In this document: one piece after another, positions 25,961-39,310 of the stretch
How the letters are laid out: each line of letters opens with the position of its first letter
How positions within the stretch are numbered: the first letter of the stretch is position 1
Source of the DNA: Epiperipatus broadwayi
Taxonomy: Eukaryota > Onychophora > Udeonychophora > Euonychophora > Peripatidae
Direction: 5' to 3'
Assembly: GCA_028023455.1 (NCBI GenBank)
Contig: JAQFVV010006734.1
Location: 248,001-312,000, forward strand
Length of the DNA stretch: 64,000 nucleotides
The notes under the pieces: generated by a model
The model's database searches: none
What the model was told of the DNA's origin: nothing
What the model saw: the letters and a program-made list of their open reading frames with translations, nothing else
Position numbers and translations under genes: made by a program

Positions 25961-28900
25961 AATATAAGTGCATGTCGATTAATTATGATTGAATGTGAAT
26001 TTTAAAAAAAACTGGTTTCTTCAGAATCAGTATTTAAAAAAGCAAATTACAAGTTTAGATAAGATCTTTCATACATTGAATCAATCTTTGTACTAGATAT
26101 TTTCTTTTTGGAGCAAGAAAGTTCAATTTTTTAAAAAAAATGTAGATATGCAGGAATTGATATCATTTTAACCATAAATATATTTTAACTATTTCATGCA
26201 ATTCAGTATTTTCTTAAAGATTTAATGCACTATGTCAAATATTGTTCATTAAAGCAAGACGTAATACATTAATTGAAAAGATTGATTTCATCTATCACAC
26301 TATTTTCTAGTTAATTTTACTCATAAACACAATGATTAACTGCTACTACTCATATTTTTTTCTACCATTCAAGATATCACAATAATGATCAAGTTTATCA
26401 ACTATGTAAACAATTCTCATTTTCTAAAGAACATTTAGGAGCAACATAATCTATATAATTATAATAAAAGCATTTTAGCTCTATCTTATTGATGATAAAT
26501 ACAACTGGTATATTAAGTAATTCTTTGTAATAAGTGTTTAACTGCAAATTGCATTATATATTAGCTCATGTCACATGATAAAAAGATCAATTATCAATAC
26601 ATAGCATTTTGTAAAACTCTTTTAACCTAATATAAATATACCCTTCTTATTTAATATCTTCATAAATGACTCATACATTTATAACATGATGGCTGAACTA
26701 CAAAAGCCTTTACAGAAAAAAATATTTTATTTTAAAAAACAAGTTTATTATATATAATAAAAAAAATGTACTTATATAATAAAATGTAAGGTCATTTTTA
26801 AACATAATACATTAATTCTAAATGCAAAGAACAAAGTAGATAAAATAAGAGCTTAAAAATACACACACATATAAACTCACACACACCAGTCTCCCAAATC
26901 AATTATATCATTTTATTTAAAAAAATCATCAAATGCATTTGTCTTTGAAGTGAAAGTATTAGGCGGATAGGATTGCTATTCATAGAAACAATAGCTTATT
27001 TGATTTTTTTTTTCTCTATGTACAACAAAGTAATTCAAAATTGTTTGATAGACAATTTAGTTATTAGTAAAGTGTGACTAAATTTGAGAATGTAGTAGTT
27101 ATCATAATACATAATATGGACTGCTGGAAAAGCAATAGCTACTATGATAGTTAAATCAAACAGATATTTGCAACCCTTTATGACTTTTTGATAGCACATT
27201 TACTTCATGTTTGTACCAGTATTATAACTTTCATCAAAATTTTGTATTTTCTTTACTCTCACCCAGTTAATCATTCTCTCAGATGAGATGTGATGTAACT
27301 ACGCGATTCTTTGAATTATCAATAGGTGAAAATTAATGATTTAAATTTAAAGTGTTTAATTTCTGTTTCCATCAATTATAAATGACTTGTGATAATACTG
27401 AAAAGCCAGCAAAGATAATATTCTTTAAAAGTGAAAAATATATAAAATGCTGTATTTTTTCCTCTTAACAAACTCATCTTAAGAAAAAAAAAAGGTTTCC
27501 TAAAGCAAATGGAAAAATTTCAAAATAAGTTAGCAAATGTTTATTAAGTGAATATGTTTAATATATTCCGAATCTCTCTCTGCAATTAAAAAATAATAAT
27601 GTTAATTACTATTACATTATTAAAGATACTGGACATGAAAAGAAAACAATAGAAATTTTAAAACTGAAACACATATATTTTTTTTATTAAAAGACAAATT
27701 GAGTTTGAATAAATTGTGCATGCAAACTATATTGTTAGCAACAAAAGTTGTTAAACATTCTGACAATGAACTTTTTAAAAAAAAATGCTTTTAGAAAGTT
27801 AAAGAAATTTTGTTACCAGACAAGATAAAAAAGATTAAAAGTATTAATTTGCATCTCAGCTGATGAGTTAAAGAAACTGCAGCTGATATTATTAGAGGAT
27901 GAAAAGTAACTGAATTTAATTCATTTTTACTGGCTTTTGGTGTAAGTACTGTTATGTCAAATTTAGCCATGGTGTTAAATAAAAATTTTAATGTTTTTTT
28001 TTAATATTATTTTTATTAAAGCCATAACCAAAATCTCATGTGGCTTACTCAGTAGAAAAGTTATGCATGTATGATTTAAATTTAGGTTTAGACAGTTTAT
28101 TCACATAGATAGTCTATTGATCACTAAAATGATACTTTCATGAGTACCTTAATTTTTGTTCTTTATGTAGTTTAAAACTAGAATATATTAATAATATGTT
28201 CAGAGAATGAATAATCTTTGCCATTGTTGATCATATCTTTTTAAGAACAATTTGTTTTTTACGTATTAATCTTTTACAATTGAATCATTAGTAAATGATA
28301 TGGACACAATTAAATAATTATCATTTTATTCTTTTAAATATGGATGTAAAGTCAGATTTTATAAAATCTTTAAGAAACTGCCTTGATTTAAAAAAAATTT
28401 CTGACATTTTAATTTTTTGTTGTAAATGGAGAAAAGAAAAAAAATATTCATTCCAATCAGTCTTATTAGCTTCATAGTTACCTTTTTTTTTTTTTTACCT
28501 TTCCACTTGTGTTTAATCAACATAACAAGAGTACTGCAATTTCTATTTTAAGGTGATGTGTAACTAAAAATAAGTTTGTAATTAGTTATGAATTCATTAG
28601 TATTGACCAGGATTGTACTAATATTGATGATAGATAAGGTATTTTGACATTAATATTATAAAAAATGCTTGAAATTAATGTTATAATGTTAGTGGGGATT
28701 TTCATTTTCCCTAAATAGAACATTGAAATGGAAATTTGGCTTTTAGTGGTACTGGTAATTTTTCTTTTTTTTTTTTAAGAAATCCATCTTTCTTTGATTG
28801 GAATATTTTAGAATGTTTGTGCTTTCCAAACAAACACCATTAGATATAAAAAATTTTACTTGGCAACTAAAAAAAAACCCATCAAAAAAGTGAAGGCCAG

Positions 28901-29579
28901 TAATTCTTCATAGATAAAATGAATAATTTATCTAGTCTTTCTAAATATTCTCAAGGTTTCAGACAAAAAGAGAGAGAGAGAGAGAGAATAAAATGGTCAT
29001 GCATGAGCTCAATGACAAATTAAAAACTTTTCTTCAGTATGCATGCAAAGGCAATCCTCCTCGGAAATCATCTGACAGTCTGTCAAATTTGGTAGATTTA
29101 TCAGACCGTTGTAGTATTAAACCATGCTAAATAACATAATCTTTGTTAAACATCCTAGTTAAGTGAAATGAAAGATTTGATACATTTTGATTATTATATA
29201 CATGATTGCAAGTTATTTTATTCTAGTTTAAATTCTCACTTTTCTTAATAAAATTTTCACTTTATTTTCTTTCAGAAAGTTTTTCAATTTCAATATTATA
29301 CTATCACTACTTTTAGTTGGAACATTAATCACATTTGGTGATGAAGGATTTGTTTTAATGGTGTTTTGCTACCAATATACCAGATATTTTTTATTTTGAG
29401 TAACAATCATTTAATTTAGAAGTAAAGCCTACAAAAGTTTTGCTGAAAATCAATCTTCTTTTCTACAATTCTAGAAATCTCTATTTACTGTTTAAAATGA
29501 TAACAAGATTATTCTTATACAAATGTATTTTTAGATTGATTTTTTTTTTCTTTCAAAATATAAATTTATTATTGCTATT
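25961..29579. other. Long AT-rich spacer
   Basis: About 3.6 kb with no recognised gene or element. An AG microsatellite lies at about 28970-28988 and a CA-rich stretch at 26861-26886. Open frames such as 28295-28477 have low-complexity composition. Confidence 0.5.
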
Positions 29580-30205
29580 ATTGTTACATGTTTGTTTTAA
29601 TGGTTGTGTATCTGTATTGAAGATCCTGAGTGTGTTTTGTTGCTTGTTGTGTTGATATTTTCCTAGAGTGTCTTATGTGATGAGTTGAATTTGAAGCATT
29701 AGGTCCTGAGCAGTTGTGGTATAGTGAAAAGGTTCCATGTGTCTTTGAACCGGCCTTCTGAAGCAAGGATTTCATCTCTTTTCTTCATTTTGTTTAGTTT
29801 TTGTATGAAATAAGTGTCCTCACTCAGATGCAGCATTGTGAAAATTTTCATGCATCTAACTGTCCAAATAGCGTATGTTAAGAATATCAAGAGTCTAATC
29901 ACTGCTATTGTTCTGGTTTTTAGGCAGTCTTTTAATGAAAGAATTTTGTAGTAATCAATTTTTGAGTGGTCAAAGATAATTTTCCTGATATTTCCCAGCC
30001 CTGTACAGTTGAATATAATGTGGTGAAATGTTTCTTCTTGTCTCTTGCAGTTGATGCCGATTGGATCTATTTTAGTCATTTGTCTTTTATAGAATAGGAA
30101 AGTGTTGGTAGGCATTGCCTCCAGGTTGATTTTTATTATAAGGTCAAGATACTTAGGTTCCATATTCCAGAATTTGAAAAGTGATGTGATTCTTTTATTG
30201 ATAAT
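29580..30205 (-). pseudogene. LINE ORF2 3'-end relic (zinc-knuckle C-terminus), copy B
   Basis: A 154-codon minus-strand frame (29699-30163) is the better preserved copy of the family at 11690-12480. It starts MEPKYLDL, continues LEAMPTNTFLFYKRQ, and has the motif NCKRQEETFHHIIFNC (a C/H/C zinc-knuckle arrangement with the first Cys replaced). A basic tail with KMKKRDEIL follows. Upstream codons extend the match (SLFKFWN against KVFKYWE in copy A). The reverse transcriptase core is missing, so this is a 3'-terminal fragment. The clade is not determinable from this part. Confidence 0.65.
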
Positions 30206-30768
30206 GCTTTAGATTGATTTTTACTTCCAAACCAAATAAAAAAGACAGAAAATGTAAACAACCCAATGATACATACATTTTGACTAAATCACTTTCATCC
30301 ACGTGGCTGTAGCTCTTTGCATAAGTCAACACTCTAATAATATTTTATATATCTAAATTGATATCAGTTTAAATTAACCATTCTTTACTTTCAAAGCATT
30401 GAAAATATTTAGATTTTAATATAATTGTATTACTATTCATAAACATCCAACAATTACACTTTAAATAAAAAATTATTAAACTTCTTAACAACACATATTT
30501 TAGTGTAATTTTAAAGAATAAACATATGGTATATTCTCAAATAAATGAATACATAAACTTTTATCCTTTTTACTCATGGGTTTAACAATCAAATGTATTT
30601 TTAATTTACGACAGCAAAATCCATACATTTAATTTTTGAAACGAATAGCGAAAAATATCAAATGTAAGGAATGCCAGTATCATTTAGTTGGTCTTAATTT
30701 TATTAATCTGAAACTTTTTTTTTTGTAAAAGCATAAGTCTTTTTGATTATCGGTATTTTCTTATTCGT
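30206..30768. other. AT-rich spacer
   Basis: No recognisable feature up to the RTE target duplication. Confidence 0.5.
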
Positions 30769-30779
30769 ATTACTTTCAT

Positions 30780-33700
30780 GGCTGCAGAAAGGAGTTTGCT
30801 ATTAACTGAAAGGAGACCCTTTGATTCCTCTTAGAGGCCTTAAAGGAACCGAGCAGGGCAAATTCCTAATGTCCACTCCATACGTTCTTGTCGTTGCAGC
30901 TGTTATTACTATGTGATTATTCATATAGTATACGAACATGGATGGGCTGCTCACCAACATGCATTAGCCAGCGTGGTGAGTTTATTGGCTTTTTACCTCT
31001 GAGTTTAAGATCAAGAAACACCATGGTCTTTCTTCTCAGTGCCTGATAAGGCAGAATGAATGTTTGTGTAAATAATAAATATTTTTCCAATACATATATA
31101 CAATTATGACAGACAAAAATAAAGCATGGCCCTTATTCCCAGGAGGCTGTAAAGTCACCAACCAAGGCAGCGGTTGGTGGCCGAAGGCAGAGGGTGCTAA
31201 GAATCCCCTGATTGCGGACTCAGGCTGCCATTTGATGATGACTTTTTATTTAGGTACTTACAACTGCAGATCACTTTCAAGTGAAGGAAGATTGCAAGAA
31301 TTAGAAGAAGAACTGTCTTATATTAAATGGGACATTATTGGACTTTGTGAAGTTAGAAGAAAAGGAGAAGAAACAATTGATTTAAAAAGTGGACATAAAC
31401 TCTATTATAAAGGCACACATATTGGAAATACAAGTGGAGTAGGATTCATTATAAATAAAAAGTGGAAGAACAATATTGTGGAGATTGATGGTATATCGGA
31501 CAGAGTGGCAAGATTAGTTATACAACTTAATAGCAGATACCAAATGCAGATAATTCAGGTTTATGCCCCAACAAGTTCTCATAGTGATGAAGTAGTAGAA
31601 GATTTTTATATGGATGTACAAAAGGCTTTTGATCAGAGTAAACAACATTTTAAAATTGTTATGGGAGACTTTAATGCTAGAATTGGTAGACAAATGAAAG
31701 ATGAAATTGCTGTAGGTAATTTTGGTTATGGTAATAGAAATGAGAGAGGACATAGACTTGTGGAGTTTGCAGAAAAAGAAAAACTTTATATTATGAATTC
31801 ATTTTTTGAGAAAAATGTTAAAAGGAAATGGACATGGAAGCATCCAAATGAAGGTACAGCAGAATTGGATTATATTTTGACTAACTGAAAATACATATTT
31901 CAAGATTGTAATGTTCTTAATAAATTTAACACAGGAAGTGATCATCGATTAGTAAGGTGTAAGTTACGTGTTAACGTAAAACTAGAAAGACAAAAATTAT
32001 TAAGAAAAACAATATTTACAGTTGATATTCCTAATCTTCAGAAACATTCTAATGAATTTAAATTAGAACTTATAAATAGGTTTCAAGTGTTAGGAGATTT
32101 TGAACATGATACAGATTTGAATGAAATTAATATGAAAATAACTGATACACTTTTAAAAACTGCAACAAACATAGCTGGTAGAAAAAAGCAGCAATTGACT
32201 AATAAAATTTCTACTGAGACTAGAGAATTTATGAAGAAAAGAAGGAATATGAAGATATACAAAAATGATGTATTAAAAAGAATTGAATATCTCGAATTTT
32301 GTAAAATGGTACGGAAAAGAGTTGAAAATGATATAAGAAAATATAACTGTGAAATAGCAAGGAAAGCTGTAGAAGAAAATAAAAGTCTCAAAAATGTTAA
32401 ACAACATTTTGGTATTGGTAGGAAATTTATATCTGCAATAAGAAAAAAAGATGGAATTATTACTAAAAAGAGAGATGACATCATGAAATTGATAGAAGAT
32501 TTTTATCAAGAATTATATAGTAATAAAGAACAAGTACCTCCTATATCTATTACATCTTCCGAATTGCCCAGAATTTTAAATGAAGAAGTGAGACATGCAA
32601 TTAAGAGTATGAAGAAAGGAAAGGCTCCAGGAAATGATGGAATTATAATTGATATATTAAAAGAAGCAGGTGAAGAAATAGAAACAATTTTAGCAAAGTT
32701 GTATACCAAATGTCTAAATGATAAAGATATACCGGAAGATTGGAAGAATGCAGTAATAATATTAATATTTAAAAAAGGTGATAAAGAAGATATTAGAAAT
32801 TACAGACCTATCAGCCTTTTATCAGTTTTATATAAAATTTTTACCAAGATAATTACAACTCGTCTACAGAGAACTTTGGATTTCCACCAACCAAGAGAAC
32901 AAGCTGGATTTAAAAGTGGTTTTAGTACAATAGATCATATCCAGGTATTGAGAGAAGTCATAGAAAGGACAAACGAATATGAGTTGTCATTATGTTTTAG
33001 ATTTGTAGATTATGAAAAGGCATTCGATTCTATACACATTTCTTCAGTGATTAAAGCATTGGATCATCAAGGTATAGATCCAGGATATTGTCATATTTTA
33101 AAGAATATTTATAAAAATGCAACAGCAACAATTAGATTACATAATGATACTGGAAAAATCAACATTGAGAAAGGTGTAAGACAAGGTGACTCCATATCTC
33201 CAAAACTCTTTACAGCAGTGCTGCAAGAAGTATTTTGTGGATTAAAATGGGAAACTAAAGGAGTGAAAGTAAATGGAGAGTATTTAAGTTATTTAGATTT
33301 CGCAGATGATGTAGTTGTTTTTGCAAATAATGCTTCAGAGCTGCAGGAAATGTTGCAGGAGTTAGCAGATGAAAGTAGAAAAGTAGGACTAAAGATAAAT
33401 GTTAAAAAGACTAAAGTAATGTTTAATCGATTTGCTCAAAATATGAAAATAAAGATTGATTATGAAGAATTAGAAGAAGTTAACAGTTACAAATACCTTG
33501 GTCAGATTATTAATACAGATGGAAACATAATGGAGGAAATTAATCATAGAATTAAACTTGGTTGGAGTGCTTTTGGTAGAAATAACTTGATACTAAAAGG
33601 AAATATGCCTATGTGTTTGAAAAGGATGGTTTTTAACAAATGTGTTTTACCAGTTCTTACTTATGGATCTGAGACTTGGACATTTAATAGAAGAGCAATA

Positions 33701-34080
33701 CAGAGACTTCAGACCACTCAAAGGAGTATGGAGAGATGTATGTTGGGAGTAACAAGAAGAGATTGAAAACGCAATGTATGGGTAAGACAACAAACAGGTG
33801 TTACTGACCTTATTGAAAAAATTAAAAGATTGAAATGGAGTTGGGCTGGACATATTGCTAGAAGAGATGATAATAGATGGACAATTGAAATTTTAAACTG
33901 GATTCCAAGAGATTGTAAAAGACCCAGAAAGAGACCACATGTGAGATGGATGGATGAAATAAGAAAATGTGCAGGGGTGTTGTGGAGAAGAGAAGCTAAA
34001 GATCGGAGTAGATGGATTAAACTTGGAGAGACCTTCATCCTGCAGTGGATTGATAATGGTTGATGATGATGATGATGATG
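30780..34080 (+). mobile_element. Near-intact RTE-clade LINE, full-length with 11-bp target duplication
   Basis: The 3.3 kb element is bounded by the perfect 11-mer ATTACTTTCAT at 30769-30779 and 34081-34091. It consists of a 5' leader of about 325 bp (shared with the copy at 44517), one long ORF, almost no 3' UTR and a short GATGAT microsatellite tail. This compact layout and microsatellite tail are characteristic of RTE elements, which also mobilise SINEs in trans. The full length and exact target duplication point to a recent insertion. Confidence 0.93.
31106..34063 (+). pseudogene. RTE endonuclease-reverse transcriptase ORF interrupted by two TGA codons
   Basis: One frame of 985 codons encodes an apurinic-type endonuclease followed by a reverse transcriptase. 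Endonuclease landmarks are TYNCRSLS, the catalytic Glu in LCEVRR (residue 82), the VYAPTS block, GDFNARIG (Asp188, Asn190), ELDYILTN and SDHRLV (His280). RT landmarks are KGKAPGNDGI, NYRPISLLSVLYKIF, EQAGFKSGFSTIDHI, VDYEKAFDSI, GVRQGDSISPKLF and the catalytic YLDFADD (Asp734, Asp735). The C-terminal region holds SWAGHIARRD. In-frame TGA codons at 31886-31888 (codon 261) and 33764-33766 (codon 887) replace AGA (Arg) judged from related copies. No frameshift is present. The enzyme would nick target DNA and copy the element RNA there, but these stops probably disable it. Confidence 0.92.
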
Positions 34081-34091
34081 ATTACTTTCAT

Positions 34092-35954
34092 AACGCTTAA
34101 CATTTAAAATTGCAGTAATTGGATAGGGATTTTTTTAATGTGAAAAATTTTGGACAAGTGTACGTTTATTAATATTTGATATAGAATACTATCTTATTTA
34201 AAAACAAAAAAAGTCAGCCAATAAGTTGTTCATTGAATCCCTATCTTTTATTTTATTTTGAAATACAAAGTATATATAATAGAAAGGTTTTTTTTTTTTT
34301 ATTAGATAAAAAGTCAAGGTGAGTATTTATGTAAATTAATTATTTTTAAACCGGTTTTAACTATTGTTTGTGCATTCATTTGTTAATAATCACAATAGCT
34401 GAATTCAATAAAAAAATTTTTTTTACTTATATTTTTGTTGGCATAATAGTAATCAAAATTAATGATCGTCTATCAACTCTTTTTCAAAGAAAAAGTCATA
34501 CAATGAATAAATATTTTGTCTTTGAATTATTAATATTTTCACGACATAAATTTTAAATATTTATAATTAATACTCTTACTAGAACGTATATCTACGATTT
34601 TTTTCAGGGAAACAATTATTGCAGATAATAAGGTCGGGTTAATGCTAATGCTTATTTTGACTCAATTTATTTTAATAACACGAGCTAAAAAAACACTCAT
34701 TTATAATAATAAGAAAAATAATAAGCAATTTTTAAATATTTACTGCAGGCAAAGATATCGCCAATATTCTCTCATAGAGAGAGAGAGAAAGAGAAAAAAA
34801 AGTCAATTGCTGGTTAGTGAAAATTTTGAATGGGTTTTCATTTTAAAATAGCTAGTTATCTATTTACAGTCCATATTGGACAGATTGCCGAATTCCTATG
34901 GGCTAGCTATTTGAAAAAAAAAATAAAAAATTTGATTGGATAATATATTAGCCAGCAATGGTCTTCATTTTAGAAACATATTCATGATAACTAAAAATTT
35001 TTCAGAAAGTTCAAGACTTCTTGAAGTTAACAAATCTACCTAGTCATTCAAATTCATCAGTAAAGAAATATTCAGCTATTTTTAACTGAATGTATTGCAA
35101 CATTGTAAGATTTCAAAAGCACACATACATTTACAATGACAATTTTTTTTAACGTTACATTCAATTCTATTTTCATCTTTATAAGTTGATTGAGAGTGAG
35201 AAAACATCAAAAGATGATAACTTTATTTATTGTATAAAAGTTCCTGTTTCAGGGAGCAAGAACTTGTAATAAATGAAGTTACTTACTTCTTGGTGATTAT
35301 TGTGAGAGCAGGAACTTGTAATAAATGAGTTTATCTATCTTTTTATGTTCACTCTCCTATGTCATAAATAAGATAATTAAAAATTGAAGATAAAATGATA
35401 AAAGCAAAATCAACATACTTCATTTTTTATAATGACGTTAAAAATTATTTAGAAAGCTATTTTAGAATGTGACTTAATGATAATGGAATTAAAAATAAGA
35501 TAGTTCGGTTAAATTATACTAAGGTAAAAGCTTGCAAATTGTCAACTGTTAATATATAATAGTAATGTTTAATAAGTCATGTGAGATTTCAGCACTCTAA
35601 TGACAGATTGAGCAAAACAATTCTATTCAAATAACTGAATTGAGATTGTATTTATATTATTCAGCTGATGAAAATTAAGTATATCATTGGTTTGATTTTA
35701 GTATCATGTTGCCTAGATTGTTAATTAATCTTAATGGAGATAACATGCATATTTAAAATATAGGTACTCCATTATTTTAAATTGTTTCTTGCCATATTGA
35801 CAATTTTTTTATTTTAATTCAAAGCAAAATTTATATAAGACTAAAATTAATTTAACGTTAAAATTTTTATTAAAAGCATCTACTTATTCAAAGAACAGTG
35901 AGTCATAATATAAATAAAACAATCAAATGGTTTTATTGATTAGGAATTCATAAA
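34092..35954. other. AT-rich spacer
   Basis: No recognised gene. A GA-rich microsatellite lies at about 34775-34800. A short imperfect duplication (AACTTGTAATAAATGA) occurs at about 35261 and 35313. Open frames at 34368-34851 are low complexity. Confidence 0.5.
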
Positions 35955-36040
35955 AAGTTCAAGGACCCAGGATCAGAAGACATCTGCAATCCACAGATTT
36001 GAGATCCAAAGTTTGCCACTCTATTAAATCATGCAAGGCA
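35955..36040 (-). mobile_element. Possible tRNA-like SINE head
   Basis: The minus strand reads with a box-A-like stretch (TTTAATAGAGTGGCAAAC), an anticodon-arm-like stretch with TCTCAAATCTG, and a degenerate box-B position. It aligns by eye with similar stretches at 36505, 37800 and 57880. Promoter boxes are poorly kept, so the assignment is tentative. Confidence 0.35.
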
Positions 36041-36504
36041 AAACTGAATATAATAGGAAAAGATTACTTACTAACAAAAGTGTTTCTTTATGCATCCGAC
36101 ATGTAAAAAAAAGGTTGTATAGAATTTGAAAGTATAGTGTATGTTAAAACCAGTGCAGTATATGAATATTGAGAAAGAGTAAAACAAATAAAGTATATAC
36201 CTGAAAACAGGAGCGATTACAGTGACCACATTGAATGACATAAGATGAAAGAGAAGAAATAAATAAATCACTTATTAGTTAAATTATCTTATTTTATTTG
36301 GTATTTATAAGATGAAGAGTAAACAGGAGTATTGTAAACAAGATATGAGAGCAAAATTTAATGAATAGATGAATTAGAATTTATTGAAAGGAAAAAATAA
36401 TTGTTGATTGCAATTAAATATGATCTTTTTCCCAAAACAGTACAATTTTTATTCTATTGTGAATGATTATTGTTAAATCATATTGTGACACATATTTATT
36501 ATTG

Positions 36505-36600
36505 CCTCTATTGCCCTGTGTGATTTATCACAGTGATGCATGGTAAATTCAAGAGTTAGACCCCTGAATCAATTCCCAGCTGAGAAAAAAAAACCCTTGG
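36505..36600 (+). mobile_element. tRNA-like SINE head
   Basis: The order TGTGATTTATCACAGTG (box-A region) and then CCTGAATCAATTCCC (box-B-like) about 45 bp later mirrors the minus-strand sequence at 37800-37910 (TGTGGTTTAGCACAGTG, then AAGATCGATTTC). This suggests one tRNA-derived SINE family. A body-like segment shared with 58230-58320 (CCAGCACTCATCAA and CACATAT words) occurs further on at about 36925-36985. Confidence 0.45.
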
Positions 36601-37048
36601 AAAATGTAGATATTATGTTCAACACAGAGGTTGAATGTCACATGACTTTCAAGTAAATAAGTTTAAGATTAAACTAATTATATACACTGGCAAGCTATCA
36701 ATTACTTAAACAATTTAAAAGCAGTTTTATTAAACTGCCATCAAGTACTTAGAATGAAACAGTTTGTTAAAACTGCCAATATGTGCTAATATTTCTATAG
36801 TGTAATTTTTACTGCACCACTCTCATGCAAGGTAATGACTAGTTTCTTTTAATACCTTGTGGAGGGATGTAATCATAAACATATGACCAAAGACATGTGA
36901 AAATGATCTATGATTCCCAAGATTCTATTGAACCAGCACTCATCAACACAATGTCTTACACATATCTTTATCACTGTTCAATATATATATAGATAGCAAA
37001 TTACTATAGGATGATTTCACACCTTAAAACTAAATTTTACAAGAAATA

Positions 37049-37755
37049 TTTTAGGAACTAAAATGTGAAGGTAGTAAAAGTAAATGGAGATTTCCTAAGT
37101 CATATACATTTTACAGAAGATATTATCATTTTTGTAAATAATTTTCCAGACCTCAGGGAAACACAGGACTAAACGTAAATGCTACAAAAATTAAAGTAAT
37201 GTTCCAAGGATTTTCGCAGAAGAAAATAAAGACTGTTATTCGTGAATTAAAAAAAGTTAACAAATATAAATATCTTAATCAAATTATTAATAACATATGG
37301 AAACATAATAAATAAAATTAATCATAATATTAAACTTGAATGGAATGTTTTTGGTAGAAATAATATTAAAAGGAAATATGCCTGTGTGTTAGTAGTTGGG
37401 TTTACCAATTTTTATTTATGGATCTGCACTTTAAACACTTATCAAACAAGCAATAAATGAAGTATGGAAGGATGTATATTAAGAATAACAAGAAGAGTGC
37501 AAAAGTGAAATACTTGGGTGAAAGAATAAACAAATATCAAAGTCATAATTAAAAGAATTATGAGGCAAAAATGAAGATACACTGGATATATTGCTGGAAG
37601 AGATGACAATAGAAGTACAATTGAAGCTTTAAAATAGATTCCAATAAGGAAATTTATTATGAGTGATATGAAAAGAGGCTATGGATTCAAAAAAGTCATT
37701 TTAACTTGGAAATCATGCAATAGATTGATAATGGTTAAAAATGATGGCAATAAAA
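37049..37755 (+). mobile_element. RTE LINE, 5'-truncated and decayed copy
   Basis: Collinear with 33241-34075 of the near-intact RTE: AGTAAAAGTAAATGGAGA, a remnant of the FADD region (ACAGAAGATATTATC), the GTTAACAAATATAAATATCTT segment, the AGAATAACAAGAAGAG region and a terminal GATTGATAATGG. Many indels and stops break every frame. The 5' part is missing. Confidence 0.85.
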
Positions 37756-37799
37756 ATAAAATATTCAAATAAAGCTTTATTACTCAAGAGTTTGTAAAA

Positions 37800-37910
37800 G
37801 CCTAAGCACTGGAAATGTCAGCAGTGAAATCGATCTTAGGACTCCACATTCCAGATTCTGACAATCTGCAACACTGTGCTAAACCACACAGAGCAATGAT
37901 GATATTAATA
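37800..37910 (-). mobile_element. tRNA-like SINE head
   Basis: Read on the minus strand: TGTGGTTTAGCACAGTG (box-A-like), a TGCAGATTGTCAGAATCTG anticodon-arm-like hairpin, and AAGATCGATTTC, a good match to the pol III box B core. It pairs with the related sequence at 36505-36600. The TSDs and 3' tail were not resolved. Confidence 0.5.
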
Positions 37911-39310
37911 ATTATAGTCATGAATAGAAACCATTAGCTGCTCAAAAGATTATATAATATTCAAGCATTAGACGTGCAGATTAAACTTGGATCCTGAAAT
38001 CTTTAGCTTTCTTGTCCATTGATTCTATTACTGACCTAAATCAATAAAGAAACTGACAATTTAATATTATATTAAATATCTGAATTAAATTTGTTGTTAA
38101 CTCAAATGTTCTATATTTAGGAAGTTGTATTTAATACTTTAATATAGTAAAAAAAATATGTAAGCTAACTCTGATTTATCTTCAGTCATCGGAGAGATTT
38201 CAATAAGCATTTATTTTATGGATTATTTTTTTAATTAGATCAAAACATTTTAGCATCAGCATATTCAAAGGAAAAAAAAACAAGTCAAACTTGTTAATCC
38301 ATTCAGTTACATTTAGAAATGGACATTTGATTTACATGTACTTATTATGTTAAAAGTTTTATACAAAATGCTGAATTCCAATTGAAAAATATCTAAAAGT
38401 TTAGTTAGGTAAGTAAAGAATAATTAAATCAAAAAAATATCTCAGAGAATCAAAAAGTAATAAATAGACAATTCTTCAATGGCTACTTAAATAAAATAAT
38501 GTTGATGAAATGATTATAACAAGCTAGAACATTAGATTAATAAATATTGTTTAAGCAAGAAATAAATTGACTATTACAATAACAAAAATATTTAATTTAT
38601 ATAAAAAGCACATACACGTATATCAATAATAAAATGATTATTCAAGACAAACATATATTCATCTTCAACATTTTGTTCTTCTGTCATTCATTTTTTTCCT
38701 TTTTAGACATAGGATGTCCATATTCATTTGTGAAGAGTTACAAATGATAATATGTACAGAAAGAATAAACATAATACATGTGATGCTGCAATTATCATAA
38801 AAAGTCTTCATTTTCTATATAAAAAGGGCTTACTTTTGCCATTACACTCATTTTCTCTTTGTTTACAGTTGTAAGGTAATATGTGCGATTGTATATTTTA
38901 ATTTTAGATATTATTCCTAGATGGAAGTTTAATGGGGAGGGGGGATTTTAAAGTGGCAGCATTAGAAAGCAGATTTTGGCAGTTATTTTACATCGATTTA
39001 TTGATATTTTTTAATATTAACAAATAAAATATTCATTAGAGTTACTAGATAACTAAGCAATTAAAAATGTATAATTATCCACAATCAACTTTGGTGTCCA
39101 AGATTATCCTTAAGTACCAAATTATTTTGCTATTTTACTTTATTTTAAAAATATAAATATGTTAGGAGTTGGTTTTTGTTTAATTATTATCCTTATTGCT
39201 TCAGTAAATACATGAGTGAACACACATTCAATAAAATAAAATAAACATCCCCTCATTTTATTATTAATAAATATATTTTTACTTTTTAAAATTTTGTTTA
39301 TACAAAAAAC
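37911..39310. other. AT-rich spacer
   Basis: No gene or element recognised. Confidence 0.5.

Noticed and set aside
31886-33766. The two TGA codons in the RTE frame as evidence of a variant genetic code or readthrough
   Set aside because: Related copies in this window have AGA at these sites (45.6 kb and the minus-strand copy at 48.4 kb), so they are ordinary point mutations.
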